From Pseudomonas gregormendelii (GTDB lineage Bacteria; Pseudomonadota; Gammaproteobacteria; Pseudomonadales; Pseudomonadaceae): a stretch of 64,000 nucleotides of DNA. The notes below the pieces were generated by a model that saw only the letters and a program-made list of their open reading frames with translations, was not told the origin of the DNA and did not search any database. The position numbers and the translations under genes are program-made. The stretch covers positions 186,001 to 250,000 of the forward strand of contig NZ_JADEVO010000001.1 of assembly GCF_017114825.1 (NCBI RefSeq). The letters are read 5' to 3'. Of this stretch, positions 8,415-17,974 are shown piece by piece. The first letter of the stretch is position 1, and the number at the start of each line of letters is the position of its first letter.

Positions 8415-11400
8415 TTAGTTCGAAGAAAGCCGAGAAACCACCGGCGGCTGGCACTGGGTCTGGCTACCGGGTTGCAGGTAGGGCGTGAGTATCGGCGCCA
8501 TCCCCTTGAGCACCTGCACCGGCAGGGCAGAAGTGAACTTGAACGCTTCAGCCGTGCGACCGGGTACGAATGCGGTCATGGTGCCGAAGTGGGTATCGCC
8601 GATAAAAAACACGAAGGTGGCCGTGCGGTTGATCGACTTCGAACTGAGTATCCGCCCGCCCGAACCGATGGCTTCGATACGGTTATCCCCGGTGCCTGTC
8701 TTGCCGCCCATGGCCAATGGTTTGCCGTCGGGCGTGATGAAACTACCGGAGACCCGTTTGGCCGTGCCGGCATCTACCACCTGCGACAGGGCTTCGCGCA
8801 TGGCCTTGGCAACCTCGGTTGGCATGACCCGTTTGCCGGCATCCGGATTACTGATCAAGCTGGTTTCATAGGGCGTGTTCGCCGCGAAGTGAAGGCTGTC
8901 GATGCGCAGCGTCGGCATGCGCACACCGTCGTTGAGAATGGTCCCGATCAGCTCAGCCAGCGCCGCCGGGCGGTCGCCCGAGCTGCCGATGGCCGTGGCC
9001 AGTGAGGGCACCAGGTGATCGAACGGATAGCCGACTTTCTGCCAGCGCTGGTGAATGTCGAGGAAAGCCTCGATCTCCAGCATGGTGCGGATGCGACTGT
9101 CCCGGGCGCCTTTGTGTCGGCTCTTGAACAGCCAGCTGTAGACTTCCTGGCGCTCGAACTGGCTGGCCTTGACGATCTGGCTGAACTTGGCGTCGGGGTT
9201 GTTCAGCAGGTAACCCATCAACCAAAGGTCCAGGGGGTGGACCTTGGCGATGAAGCCCTGGTCGGGCAGGTCGTAGGCGCCAGGACGATAGTTTTCGTAG
9301 AGCCGCTCAAGGCGTTCGTCCGTGAGTTTTTCCGTGAGCTTGGCGCCTTTGAGGTGCGAACGGACGAAGCTGTTGAAGCTTTCCTGGCTGGCTTGCGGCA
9401 GCAGGTAACGATGCACTGCGGCCATGCGAATCGGCGTCGGCCGCATGCCGTCGAGGAAGGTTTCGAGGCGTGCCTGGGTGTCCTTGTTCTTGTACTTTTT
9501 CCAGAATTTCAGCAGGAACGAGGTGCCTTCGCGGTCGGCGAAACTGGCCAGGTATTCCTGGCGTCTGGGGTCGCGGTCGTCCTTGAGCAATTCGGCACTG
9601 TTGTTCGGGCCGGAGTAGGTGGTGTAGCGCACCAGGTCGCGCATCAGCCGGATGAAAGGCAAGTTGATCGACTCACGCAGCGCGTCGCGCAAGGTGGGCA
9701 GGCGTCCGTTGTCCTCTTTGCGAAAGTTGTTGAAGGTGTGCAATCCGCCGCCGGTGAAGAAGGCTTCGCCGGGGCTGGCGGAGTATTTTCGATCAAGCGC
9801 GGCACCGAGCATGGTTTGCAGGTTGCGGTCCTTGTTCTGGATGAAGTAATCGATGGCCCAGCGGCTCAGGCGATCCTGGTCCGGGACCTCGACTTTCTTC
9901 AGTTCCGGCACGGTCATGGCGGCATATTTATCATGCAGCTCGGCGATGATTTGCAGATAAGTCGTCATCACCCGCATTTTCGCGGTTGAGCCCAGCTCCA
10001 GCTTGCTGCCTTCGTTGATGTCGAAGGGCTGGTCGGTGCTGTCGGTCTGGACTCGTACCCGGGAACCGTCCGGGGTCAGTTCGAACAGGGTGAAGCTGTA
10101 GCGCACCTGGGCGGTGCTGGTGGGGGTCAGCAGACGTTCGCCCATCAGGCCGATTTGCGCGGCGAAGACGGGGTCGGCCAAGTGCTTGAGGTACTCGGTG
10201 GCCTGGGTTTGCAGGTCGCCTTGCAGGGTGCTGGTGGCCGACAGGTCAAGCCGGTCGAGATCGTACAGCGGACGGTTGAGCAGGCCGCCGAGACGACTGC
10301 GGGCGACGCTGATGCCTTTATTGGTTTCGATCGGCTGGATAGTCGGCTGCGTGGCCCAGTCGCGATAGGTGACTTTGCTGGCCAGTGCGGCGGCCGACAG
10401 CGGCGCGTCGATCACGCCATTCTGCGCCAGTAAGCGAATGTGGCTGTCGGTGAGGCTGGCCAGTTCATCGTGGCCTTTGGTCAGGTAATGCGAAGGGCGG
10501 CGCTGGGCGATCATCAGCGATAACATTTCGCGCAGGGCCAGGCCTTTTTCCGCCAGGCTTTTCGGATCCGTTTGAGTGCTGGCCAGGCGTTGGTTGGCCT
10601 GGTTGAAATCGGCCCCGTACCAGACGCGCAAACCCTCGGCCATGCCGTGCACTTCGCCATGCCCGGGCACGGCGGACAGGGGCACGCTGTTGAGGTAGTC
10701 ACGCACAACGTTTTGCCGGGCGACCAGGGTGTCGGGCCCGGCCTGATAAGCGCGCACGGTGGCTGAAATCATCTGCCGGATCTTTTCCGCACCGGACACC
10801 GTCAGGCCATCGGGCGAATGCCGGTATTTTTCCAGCTGGGTCGCCAGTGTGCTGCCGCCTGCCGACTGACCGGGCATGTGCAGCAATTTTGCAACCTGGG
10901 ACCAGGCGGCCATGCCGAACCGTGGCCAGTCCACCGCCGGGTTGGCATGGGGCTGACGCGGGTCGAGCAGGAAGCGGTTTTCGATAAACAGCAGGCTGCT
11001 GACCACCACTGGCGGAATCGCATCGAAGCTTGCGTACAACTGTTGCGGGTATTTGTATTGATACAAGGGGGCCGCCCGGCAGTCAGTGATTGACAGCCCG
11101 GCCTGGATTTTTTCCGCGTAGGGGACAAACAAGCCTTTGTCGCTGTAGTCCATCAACGCCTGGGAGAAACGGGTTTGCGACTTCACCACGTAATCACGCT
11201 TGATCAGGCGTGGTAGAAATTCCCCGAGGGAGCTGTAGCCCAGGCGCAGGTCAAAAGGACCCGCGCCGGGATAGCGAATGGCATCGCTGGGACCGGGTTG
11301 CAGGTCGTAATTGAGCGTCGCGGCATACTTGCTGACCTCCCTGGACTGGAATTTCGAGGTGCGCATTTCCTTGGCGGCCGCCAAGCCGACGACGATGAGG

Positions 11401-11549
11401 ATAATCAACAGCAACAGGAAAAAAGCCTTCCACCCATGTTTTGAACCACGGGGTTTTTCAGGTGACGGCGCTTCATCCACAGCTTCAGTCTGGACCACGG
11501 TTTTACTCGAATCGGTTTGCCACAAAGCGCCCATAGTCGACTGATCCAT
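8415..11549 (-). CDS. Class A penicillin-binding protein (transglycosylase/transpeptidase), large
   Basis: A 1044-residue bifunctional peptidoglycan synthase anchored by one N-terminal helix (AFFLLLLIILIVVGLAAA, about residues 42-59). The GT51 transglycosylase part has VVSSLLFIENRFLL, containing the catalytic-type Glu, and GGSTLATQLEKYR. The transpeptidase part has SXXK (GSTAKMR), SxN (SINLPF) and KTG (GGKTGTGDN), so both activities look intact. It is longer than standard PBP1a, 1b or 1c (about 770-850 residues). The extra length is mainly an insert in the region of HTFNNFRKEDN, RDPRRQEYLASF and LDLWLMGYLL. It appears to stand alone, with convergent or remnant sequence on its 3' side. The specific paralogue name is uncertain. 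Confidence 0.88.
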   Translation of the reverse strand: MDQSTMGALWQTDSSKTVVQTEAVDEAPSPEKPRGSKHGWKAFFLLLLIILIVVGLAAAKEMRTSKFQSREVSKYAATLNYDLQPGPSDAIRYPGAGPFDLRLGYSSLGEFLPRLIKRDYVVKSQTRFSQALMDYSDKGLFVPYAEKIQAGLSITDCRAAPLYQYKYPQQLYASFDAIPPVVVSSLLFIENRFLLDPRQPHANPAVDWPRFGMAAWSQVAKLLHMPGQSAGGSTLATQLEKYRHSPDGLTVSGAEKIRQMISATVRAYQAGPDTLVARQNVVRDYLNSVPLSAVPGHGEVHGMAEGLRVWYGADFNQANQRLASTQTDPKSLAEKGLALREMLSLMIAQRRPSHYLTKGHDELASLTDSHIRLLAQNGVIDAPLSAAALASKVTYRDWATQPTIQPIETNKGISVARSRLGGLLNRPLYDLDRLDLSATSTLQGDLQTQATEYLKHLADPVFAAQIGLMGERLLTPTSTAQVRYSFTLFELTPDGSRVRVQTDSTDQPFDINEGSKLELGSTAKMRVMTTYLQIIAELHDKYAAMTVPELKKVEVPDQDRLSRWAIDYFIQNKDRNLQTMLGAALDRKYSASPGEAFFTGGGLHTFNNFRKEDNGRLPTLRDALRESINLPFIRLMRDLVRYTTYSGPNNSAELLKDDRDPRRQEYLASFADREGTSFLLKFWKKYKNKDTQARLETFLDGMRPTPIRMAAVHRYLLPQASQESFNSFVRSHLKGAKLTEKLTDERLERLYENYRPGAYDLPDQGFIAKVHPLDLWLMGYLLNNPDAKFSQIVKASQFERQEVYSWLFKSRHKGARDSRIRTMLEIEAFLDIHQRWQKVGYPFDHLVPSLATAIGSSGDRPAALAELIGTILNDGVRMPTLRIDSLHFAANTPYETSLISNPDAGKRVMPTEVAKAMREALSQVVDAGTAKRVSGSFITPDGKPLAMGGKTGTGDNRIEAIGSGGRILSSKSINRTATFVFFIGDTHFGTMTAFVPGRTAEAFKFTSALPVQVLKGMAPILTPYLQPGSQTQCQPPVVSRLSSN

Positions 11550-11627
11550 TCACGCAGATTGATCGGACTTGTCTGAAGCTTAGTCGGTGGTTGGCGATGG
11601 CGAAAAAATTGTGAACAAGCTTGTGCG

Positions 11628-11667
11628 CAGGAGCCTACAGGAGCCCGCAGGAGCCCGTAGGAGCTAT
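11628..11667 (+). repeat. Four tandem 10-bp repeats
   Basis: Four consecutive ten-base units read CAGGAGCCTA, CAGGAGCCCG, CAGGAGCCCG and TAGGAGCTAT. The last unit forms the left arm of the larger inverted repeat that follows, so the array looks like slipped copying of the repeat's edge. It lies between the PBP gene and the permease. Confidence 0.8.
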
Positions 11668-11756
11668 CGAGTGAAACGAGGCTGCGATCTTTTGATCTTG
11701 TGTTTAAAAAAACGGATCAAAAGATCGCAGCCTCGTTTCACTCGACAGCTCCTACA
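11657..11756. repeat. Long inverted repeat of the 'taggagct...gatctttt' family
   Basis: The left arm (GTAGGAGCT, then GAGTGAAACGAGGCTGCGAT, then CTTTTGATC) is mirrored by the right arm (GATCAAAAGATCGCAGCC, TCGTTTCACTCGA, AGCTCCTAC), with a short central TTGTGTTTAAAAAAACG. Transcribed, it would form a hairpin of more than 40 pairs. Related elements occur at 29752, 39756, 49449 and 63706. Just beyond it, 11766-11797 holds a small imperfect 12-base tandem repeat (GCAAGTTGGAAT, GCAGGTTGGAAT). The rest of 11800-12169 has no gene; TATACT near 12019 may be a -10 element for the permease. Confidence 0.85.
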
Positions 11757-12169
11757 AGTTGTATTGCAAGTTGGAATGCAGGTTGGAATGCAAGTAATGC
11801 CCAGGATTTGCCCGACAGGCTTGAGATAGAGCTGTTCGCGGGTAAATACGGCCTAAGTAGGGACATGACGACGCACCAATAGCGTGCAATACTTCGCGCC
11901 GTTTTAGCTGCGAAAATTCCTACAATGTCCAGGTAATGCCCCTCCGCAAACCGGTCTTTTCCCGAGAGTTCTCGCTGAATGTCGTGGTTTATAGAGTGAA
12001 AAACCCTGCCGTAAGCTTTTTATACTGCACGCCCCGCTGATCTTGGAGGTTTTGTCCTACAAGACGGTTCTGCCCACGAAGCAGGTCCGGTTTCAGGCAA
12101 GCAATGGCGACCCGCCCGCGCTTGGTTACTCGGTGGTCATATCCAATAACAAGACGAGGTTGTACCCCC

Positions 12170-13591
12170 ATGCCAGTCGGCAATCACCTGCCCCACGGCG
12201 AGACCGCTCAGGGCGGCCCGCTTAAACGCGAACTCGGCGAACGGCATATTCGCTTGATGGCGCTCGGTGCCTGTATCGGCGTCGGTCTGTTCCTTGGTTC
12301 GGCCAAGGCCATCGAAATGGCCGGCCCGGCCATCATGCTTTCCTACATCATCGGCGGTCTGGCGATCCTGGTGATCATGCGCGCGCTCGGTGAGATGGCC
12401 GTGCATAACCCGGTCGCCGGGTCTTTCAGCCGTTACGCTCAAGATTACCTGGGCCCGTTGGCGGGCTTCCTCACCGGTTGGAACTACTGGTTCCTGTGGC
12501 TGGTGACCTGCGTGGCGGAAATCACCGCCGTGGCGGTGTACATGGGTGTGTGGTTCCCCGAGGTACCGCGCTGGATCTGGGCCCTGGCGGCGTTGATCAG
12601 CATGGGCTCGATTAACCTGATCGCTGTGAAAGCCTTCGGCGAATTCGAATTCTGGTTCGCCCTGATCAAGATCGTCACCATCATTGCCATGGTGATCGGC
12701 GGTGTTGGCGTGATCGCGTTCGGCTTCGGCAACGACGGCGTGGCGCTGGGGATTTCCAATCTCTGGGCCCACGGCGGTTTCATGCCCAACGGCGTACAGG
12801 GCGTGTTGATGTCCCTGCAGATGGTGATGTTCGCCTACCTCGGCGTCGAGATGATCGGCCTGACAGCCGGCGAAGCGAAAAACCCGCAGAAGACAATCCC
12901 GAACGCGATCGGCTCGGTGTTCTGGCGCATTCTGCTGTTCTACGTCGGCGCGCTCTTCGTGATCCTGTCGATCTACCCGTGGAACGAAATCGGCACCCAG
13001 GGCAGCCCGTTCGTGATGACTTTCGAGCGTCTGGGCATCAAGACTGCAGCCGGTATCATTAACTTCGTGGTGATTACCGCTGCGCTGTCGTCCTGCAACG
13101 GCGGCATTTTCAGCACCGGGCGCATGCTTTACAGCCTGGCGCAGAATGGCCAGGCCCCGGCCGGTTTTGCCACGACCTCGAGCAACGGCGTACCGCGTCG
13201 CGCACTGCTGCTGTCGATCGGCGCCTTGCTGCTGGGCGTGCTGCTCAACTACCTGGTGCCTGAGAAAGTCTTCGTCTGGGTGACGGCAATTGCCACCTTT
13301 GGCGCGATCTGGACGTGGGTGATGATCCTGTTGGCCCAGCTCAAATTCCGCAAAGGCCTGAGCGCCAGCGAACGTGCCGGCCTGAAATACAAGATGTGGC
13401 TGTTCCCGGTCAGCTCGTACCTGGCGCTGGCGTTCCTGGTGCTGGTGGTGTGCCTCATGGCCTACTTCCCGGACACCCGCGTGGCGCTGTATGTCGGCCC
13501 GGCCTTCCTGGTGCTGCTGACGGTGTTGTTCTACGTGTTCAAATTGCAGCCGACCAATGTATCCCAGGGTGCGGTGCGTTCAGCTCCCTGA
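12170..13591 (+). CDS. Amino acid permease, APC superfamily (ProY/HutT/AroP-like)
   Basis: Inner-membrane proton-coupled amino-acid importer with about 12 helices. The N-terminus reads LKRELGERHIRLMALGACIG and VGLFLGSAKAIEMAGPAIML, the conserved first-helix motif of the AAT family; GVEMIGLTAGEAKNPQKTIP also matches. I placed the start at the ATG at 12170 (MPVGNHLPHGET), with GAGG about nine bases upstream. An earlier in-frame ATG at 12104 would add an implausible leader. At 473 residues it fits the family. Histidine, proline or another substrate cannot be settled from sequence. It is monocistronic, followed directly by a terminator. Confidence 0.88.
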   Translation: MPVGNHLPHGETAQGGPLKRELGERHIRLMALGACIGVGLFLGSAKAIEMAGPAIMLSYIIGGLAILVIMRALGEMAVHNPVAGSFSRYAQDYLGPLAGFLTGWNYWFLWLVTCVAEITAVAVYMGVWFPEVPRWIWALAALISMGSINLIAVKAFGEFEFWFALIKIVTIIAMVIGGVGVIAFGFGNDGVALGISNLWAHGGFMPNGVQGVLMSLQMVMFAYLGVEMIGLTAGEAKNPQKTIPNAIGSVFWRILLFYVGALFVILSIYPWNEIGTQGSPFVMTFERLGIKTAAGIINFVVITAALSSCNGGIFSTGRMLYSLAQNGQAPAGFATTSSNGVPRRALLLSIGALLLGVLLNYLVPEKVFVWVTAIATFGAIWTWVMILLAQLKFRKGLSASERAGLKYKMWLFPVSSYLALAFLVLVVCLMAYFPDTRVALYVGPAFLVLLTVLFYVFKLQPTNVSQGAVRSAP

Positions 13592-13612
13592 GTCTACGTA
13601 GGTGAAATGCCC

Positions 13613-13642
13613 AAGCCCCGGTCTGTTGATCGGGGCTTTTTT
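13613..13642 (+). terminator. Rho-independent terminator after the permease
   Basis: Stem AAGCCCCG / CGGGGCTT with loop GTCTGTTGAT followed by a T run, 20 bases after the permease stop. Confidence 0.9.
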
Positions 13643-13759
13643 GTGGAAAAGGACCTCACCGCCGGTCTGAAAAATACCCCCGCCTGTGATTTCTGACAGT
13701 CGCCAAGCTCAAACCCTTATGTGCCGAGGATGACGGTAGTCAGCAACGGAGGGGGCGGC

Positions 13760-14134
13760 ATGAGACGCTTGTGGAAAGGAATGTCCAGCTACACGGTGAT
13801 CGGGATTGCAAATACGCTGATCCATTGGCAGATTTTTTTCCTGCTCAGCGTGGCGGCTGACTTCAGCCAGGCCAGCAGTAACCTCATGGCGTTCTGCGTG
13901 GCCGCCTCTTTCTCTTTCTACATGAACGCGCAATTCACCTTCGACGGCAAAACGTCGGTCGCCAACTATGCTCTATTCCTGGTGACCATGGGTGCCTTGA
14001 GTCTGGGGGTGGGCCATGTTGCCGACGTCTGGCGACTGCATGGCCTGCTCACGGTCGGGCTGTTTTCCGCATTGAGCCTGGTGCTGGGTTTCCTCTTCTC
14101 CAAATACGTTGTCTTCCGCGAGCATCAGGTATGA
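13760..14134 (+). CDS. GtrA family membrane protein, probable flippase of lipid-linked sugar
   Basis: A 124-residue protein with four hydrophobic helices, beginning [20 protein letters not shown] and containing [17 protein letters not shown] and [11 protein letters not shown], the GtrA pattern. GtrA proteins are proposed to move undecaprenyl-phosphate-glucose across the inner membrane. The start at 13760 has GGAGGGGGC directly upstream; a longer frame from 13721 lacks such a site. Its stop overlaps the start of the next gene (ATGA), and the next two genes complete a GtrA/GtrB/GtrC-like set. Confidence 0.88.
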   Translation: MRRLWKGMSSYTVIGIANTLIHWQIFFLLSVAADFSQASSNLMAFCVAASFSFYMNAQFTFDGKTSVANYALFLVTMGALSLGVGHVADVWRLHGLLTVGLFSALSLVLGFLFSKYVVFREHQV

Positions 14135-15072
14135 AAATCTCGCTCATCGTGCCGGTGTTCAATGAAGAGCAGGCCATCAATCTGTTTTACCAGGCCGTGC
14201 GCAACGAGCTGAAACTGGACCAGACCGAAGTCGAAATTGTTTTCATCAACGACGGCAGCACGGACCGTACAGCCGAACAGGCGGCCGCGCTCGCGCAGGT
14301 CGACGAGCAGGTCGTGCTGATCAATTTTTCGCGTAATTTTGGCAAGGAACCCGCGCTGTTCGCCGGCCTTGAACATGCCACCGGCGATGCGGTGATTCCC
14401 ATGGACGTCGACCTGCAGGACCCGATCAGCGTAATCCCGTTGTTGATCGAACAGTGGTTGAAGGGGGCGGACGTGGTGCTTGCCAAGCGCCGTGATCGCA
14501 GCGCCGACAGCTACATGAAGCGCCACAGTGCCTCACTTTTCTACCACCTGCTCAATCGCATTTCCTACACCCGCATCGAAGAAAATGTCGGCGATTTCCG
14601 GCTGATGGACCGCAAGGTCGTCGACGTGATTCGCGCGCTGCCGGAACATCAGCTGTTCATGAAAGGCGTGCTGTCCTGGGCCGGTTTCGACACCGTGGTG
14701 GTGGAGTACGAGCGCGCCTCGCGGGTGGCCGGCAACAGCAAATTCAACGGCTGGAAACTGTGGAACCTGGCGTTGGAGGGCGTGACCTCGTTCAGCACGG
14801 TGCCGTTGCGCCTGTGGACCTACATCGGTGGTGCCATTTCAGTCTTTGCCGTGCTGTATGCGGTGTACATGGTGCTGGACAAGATCTTCTTCGGTAACAG
14901 CGTCCCTGGGTACCCCTCGCTGATGACCGCCATTCTGTTTCTCGGCGGTGTTCAACTGATCGGCATCGGCATTCTCGGCGAGTACGTCGGCCGCATCTAC
15001 ATCGAGGCCAAGCATCGACCGCGTTATGTGATAAGGGACATCGTCGGCGCCAGGCAGGGGCGCGATCTTTAA
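14131..15072 (+). CDS. GtrB-like family 2 glycosyltransferase (polyprenyl-phosphate sugar transferase)
   Basis: A 313-residue enzyme expected to transfer a sugar from a nucleotide donor to undecaprenyl phosphate. The N-terminal GT-A domain has [51 protein letters not shown] and PMDVDLQDP, where DxD-type residues bind the metal and nucleotide. Two C-terminal helices ([35 protein letters not shown]) are followed by [19 protein letters not shown], the standard ending of GtrB/DPM-like proteins. It is coupled to the GtrA gene by a four-base overlap and lies one base from the next gene. Confidence 0.93.
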   Translation: MKISLIVPVFNEEQAINLFYQAVRNELKLDQTEVEIVFINDGSTDRTAEQAAALAQVDEQVVLINFSRNFGKEPALFAGLEHATGDAVIPMDVDLQDPISVIPLLIEQWLKGADVVLAKRRDRSADSYMKRHSASLFYHLLNRISYTRIEENVGDFRLMDRKVVDVIRALPEHQLFMKGVLSWAGFDTVVVEYERASRVAGNSKFNGWKLWNLALEGVTSFSTVPLRLWTYIGGAISVFAVLYAVYMVLDKIFFGNSVPGYPSLMTAILFLGGVQLIGIGILGEYVGRIYIEAKHRPRYVIRDIVGARQGRDL

Positions 15073-15073
15073 C

Positions 15074-16582
15074 ATGGGCCGACTGCGTGACGCTCTGACC
15101 CGTGAGCTGGGGCGGCGCCAGGCCTGGTGGTTGTTTGTGCTGGCGACGCTGGTGTATGTGTTGCCGCTGATCCTTGCCGACTACCGCTATATCGATGACA
15201 ACTGGCGCGCGTTGTCGGGCGGCATGGAATGGGCAGGGCAGGGACGGTTGTTCGCCGAGCTGATGTACAACGCCCTGACTTTGAGCCCTGGCGCGCCGAA
15301 CATTTTTCCGTTGCCGCTGTTGATCGCCACGCTGGCCATGGCTTCGGCCTTGACCCGCCTGACGTTTCACTACTGGCGCGAGCCCAGGGTCTCCAACTGC
15401 CTGGTGGTGTTGCCGCTGTGGTACAACCCGTTTTTTCTGCAGAACCTGTCTTATCAATACGATGGCCCTGCGATGGCATTGAGCGTGGTGGCGGTCGTCT
15501 ACGCGATCAGTTTTCACCACACCTCGCGCATCCTCCAGTGGCTGGTGCCTGCCGGTCTTGTTGCGTTGGGTTTGGGCTTGTATCAGATCAGTTTTAATGT
15601 GTTCCTGGGCTTGTGCTGCCTTGAAGTGCTGAAGGGCGCCCATGACCAGCTGGAATGGCGCAAGTGGCGAGATCTGATCGGCTGGAGAATCGCCCAGGCG
15701 GCCCTTGGCGCGTTGATCTACGGCGTGACCGCCTACCCGTTTACCGAGGCAAATCGCACCTTGTTATTGAACCTGGACGCCGATCCCTGGCTGCAGGTGC
15801 TGATCAATATCGGCCGCGTGCTGGAAAAGGTGCAGTTGCTGTTCCATGGCGGCTTTACCTGGGTGCTGGCCGGGCTGCTGTTGTGTGCAATAGCGGGCGC
15901 CGCAGGGCTGGGGCGCGAGATTTCCAGGCGTCCGGACAGCGCAGCCAAACGCCTGTCCATCGGCCTGGTATGCCTGCTGACCCTGCCGATGGTGACCTTG
16001 CTTGTGTCGGGCATGGCGCTGTTATTTCGCGACTTCAACGAAGGCGCCAGAACCTTGATGGGCTTCGCCGTGCTGCTGGTGCTGCTGTTCTACCTCGGCC
16101 ACCTGGCATTGGCGCGGCTTCACCCGCGCCTGCCGCTGCTGCTGGCCTTACCGCTGCTGGCAATGCTGTCGCTGTCCTACGCCTACGGCCGGGTGCTGAC
16201 CGTGCAGAAAGCCTTCGCCACCCAGGCCCTGGGCAGTCTTGCGCAAGACATCAGCGCCCATCGCGAGCTGCGCGAAGCCAAGCGTATCTACCTGTCGGTG
16301 ACCTATTCCGACCACTGGCTGACCGGCGCGGCCGGTTCGTTTAGGCAGATGCCGGTGCTGCATTACCTGCTCAACATCGACTTCTACATACTGGCCGAGA
16401 ACCTTCCCGGCGTCGGCATCACCAATGTGGTCGCCGAGAAGGAACGGCGCAATGCCACGCGCGTGGGATACCTGGCCTATCCAGCGCTGGTGGACAGGCC
16501 GTACTACCGGATATACCTGATTGGCGACTACGGGTTTATCGTCGTCAAGGAACCACCGCCGATCAAGACTTTGCGCTGGTGA
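15074..16582 (+). CDS. Glucosyltransferase GtrII/GtrC-like multipass membrane protein
   Basis: A 502-residue protein with about ten or eleven hydrophobic helices. The first periplasmic loop after helix 1 has ADYRYIDDNWRALSG, containing the acidic residues expected for a GT-C fold enzyme acting outside the membrane. A C-terminal soluble part follows (KRIYLSVTYSDHWLTG). With the preceding flippase-like and lipid-sugar transferase genes, it would place the sugar on the O-antigen or another surface glycan. Sets like this are often serotype-converting and of phage origin, but I see no phage genes nearby. The sugar and acceptor are not determinable here. Confidence 0.85.
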   Translation: MGRLRDALTRELGRRQAWWLFVLATLVYVLPLILADYRYIDDNWRALSGGMEWAGQGRLFAELMYNALTLSPGAPNIFPLPLLIATLAMASALTRLTFHYWREPRVSNCLVVLPLWYNPFFLQNLSYQYDGPAMALSVVAVVYAISFHHTSRILQWLVPAGLVALGLGLYQISFNVFLGLCCLEVLKGAHDQLEWRKWRDLIGWRIAQAALGALIYGVTAYPFTEANRTLLLNLDADPWLQVLINIGRVLEKVQLLFHGGFTWVLAGLLLCAIAGAAGLGREISRRPDSAAKRLSIGLVCLLTLPMVTLLVSGMALLFRDFNEGARTLMGFAVLLVLLFYLGHLALARLHPRLPLLLALPLLAMLSLSYAYGRVLTVQKAFATQALGSLAQDISAHRELREAKRIYLSVTYSDHWLTGAAGSFRQMPVLHYLLNIDFYILAENLPGVGITNVVAEKERRNATRVGYLAYPALVDRPYYRIYLIGDYGFIVVKEPPPIKTLRW

Positions 16583-16609
16583 ACCCGCTGATGCCAGCCT
16601 CGCGGGGCG

Positions 16610-17974
16610 TCAGTCGACCTGGCTGCTCTGGCGAATGGGTAACTCGACCCGGAATGTGGTGCCCACGCCGACTTCACTGCGAACCGTGATTTCTCCGCGA
16701 TGCTTCTTGATAATGCCGTAGGACAAGGACAATCCCAGGCCTGTGCCCTGGCCCACGGGTTTGGTGGTGAAAAACGGGTCGAAGATTTTCTGCAGGTTCT
16801 GCGGTGCGATGCCGGAGCCGGTGTCTTGCACTTCGATCCATACCGACTGCGCAGCATGCCCGGTGCGCAGGGTCAGGGTGCCGCGTTCCGGGCCAATCGC
16901 CTGGGAGGCATTGACGATCAGGTTCATGAACACCTGATTGATTTGTGAGGGCAGGCACTCGATGTCGGGTAGCACCTGATACTCCCTGAGCACATCGGCC
17001 TTGTACTTGAGTTCGTTGGCGACGATGTTCAGGGTCGACTCGATGCCCTGCTGCAGGTTGATCCACTGCCATTCCTGATTGGCGTCCACCCGGGAAAAAT
17101 CCTTGAGGTCCCTGACTATCCGGCCGACCCGGTTGATACCGTCCTTGGACTCCTTGATCAGCAGCGGAATGTCCTCGCGCAGGAAGTCCAGTTCAATCCG
17201 TTCGCGCAGCTGCTGCAGGCGTTCGGCCCACTCACCGGCCTGGATCAAGGTCTCTGCCTGTCCATAGGCATCGAGCATTTCCTGCAGTTGCTGGAAGTAG
17301 CCATCGAGCGTGCCGAGGTTGGATGAGATGAAGCCGATGGGATTGTTGATCTCATGGGCAACGCCAGCGGCGAGCTGCCCCAGCGACGCCAGTTTTTCCG
17401 ATTGCACCAGTTGTGATTCAAGCTGTTTGCGCTCGTCGACTTCCCGCTGCACCAGATGCTCAAGATGATTCATCTGCAAGCTGGCCCGTTCTGTCATGTC
17501 CCATTTGGCCAGCAGGGTATTGGCCATTTGCTGCACTTCCACATTGTCGAACGGCTTTTTCAGAATCAGTACCCGGTCATGGGCGTGCAGGCGGTCGAGC
17601 AGTTCATCCCAGGAATAATCGGAGTAGGCGGTACACACCACCACTTGCAAGCGCGGGTCTGCCTGCCACAGTTGTTCGATGGTCTGGGCGCCGTCCCAGC
17701 CTTCGGGCATGCGCATGTCGACGAAGGCCAGGGCATAGGGTCGCTGTTGGTCCAGTGCCCACTTCAGTTTATTCAGGCCTTCCTGCCCTCCGTAGGCCGA
17801 ATCCAGCTCAACCGTCACGCGGGTCGGTGCGGTCTCGCTGCCGAACAGGGTCGCTTCCATCGCATCCATCTCCTGCGTCTGCACCGGGGGAGGCATGAGG
17901 ATCTTGCGAAAATCCGCATGAATGGACGGAGTGTCGTCGATCAGCAGGATGCGTCGGTTGAAACCCTCGCTCAT
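16610..17974 (-). CDS. Hybrid REC-histidine kinase (receiver followed by HisKA-HATPase)
   Basis: A 454-residue cytoplasmic protein. An N-terminal receiver ([20 protein letters not shown], phosphoacceptor in [28 protein letters not shown]) is followed by a coiled-coil linker and a kinase core: H-box [21 protein letters not shown]-box [13 protein letters not shown]1 [10 protein letters not shown]-box [11 protein letters not shown] and G2 [11 protein letters not shown]. The receiver is closely similar to that of the REC-GGDEF-EAL protein encoded first in the same operon, so the two probably answer the same signal. Its start overlaps the membrane kinase gene by four bases. It is the last gene of the four-gene minus-strand operon. 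Confidence 0.92.
   Translation of the reverse strand: MSEGFNRRILLIDDTPSIHADFRKILMPPPVQTQEMDAMEATLFGSETAPTRVTVELDSAYGGQEGLNKLKWALDQQRPYALAFVDMRMPEGWDGAQTIEQLWQADPRLQVVVCTAYSDYSWDELLDRLHAHDRVLILKKPFDNVEVQQMANTLLAKWDMTERASLQMNHLEHLVQREVDERKQLESQLVQSEKLASLGQLAAGVAHEINNPIGFISSNLGTLDGYFQQLQEMLDAYGQAETLIQAGEWAERLQQLRERIELDFLREDIPLLIKESKDGINRVGRIVRDLKDFSRVDANQEWQWINLQQGIESTLNIVANELKYKADVLREYQVLPDIECLPSQINQVFMNLIVNASQAIGPERGTLTLRTGHAAQSVWIEVQDTGSGIAPQNLQKIFDPFFTTKPVGQGTGLGLSLSYGIIKKHRGEITVRSEVGVGTTFRVELPIRQSSQVD

Noticed and set aside
14187..15643. Minus-strand frames across the gtr genes
   Set aside because: They are antisense to the GtrB- and GtrC-like genes, whose motifs and overlaps are convincing.
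13760..16582. Prophage carrying the gtr genes
   Set aside because: No integrase, capsid, tail or lysis genes and no attachment-site duplication are visible in the flanks.
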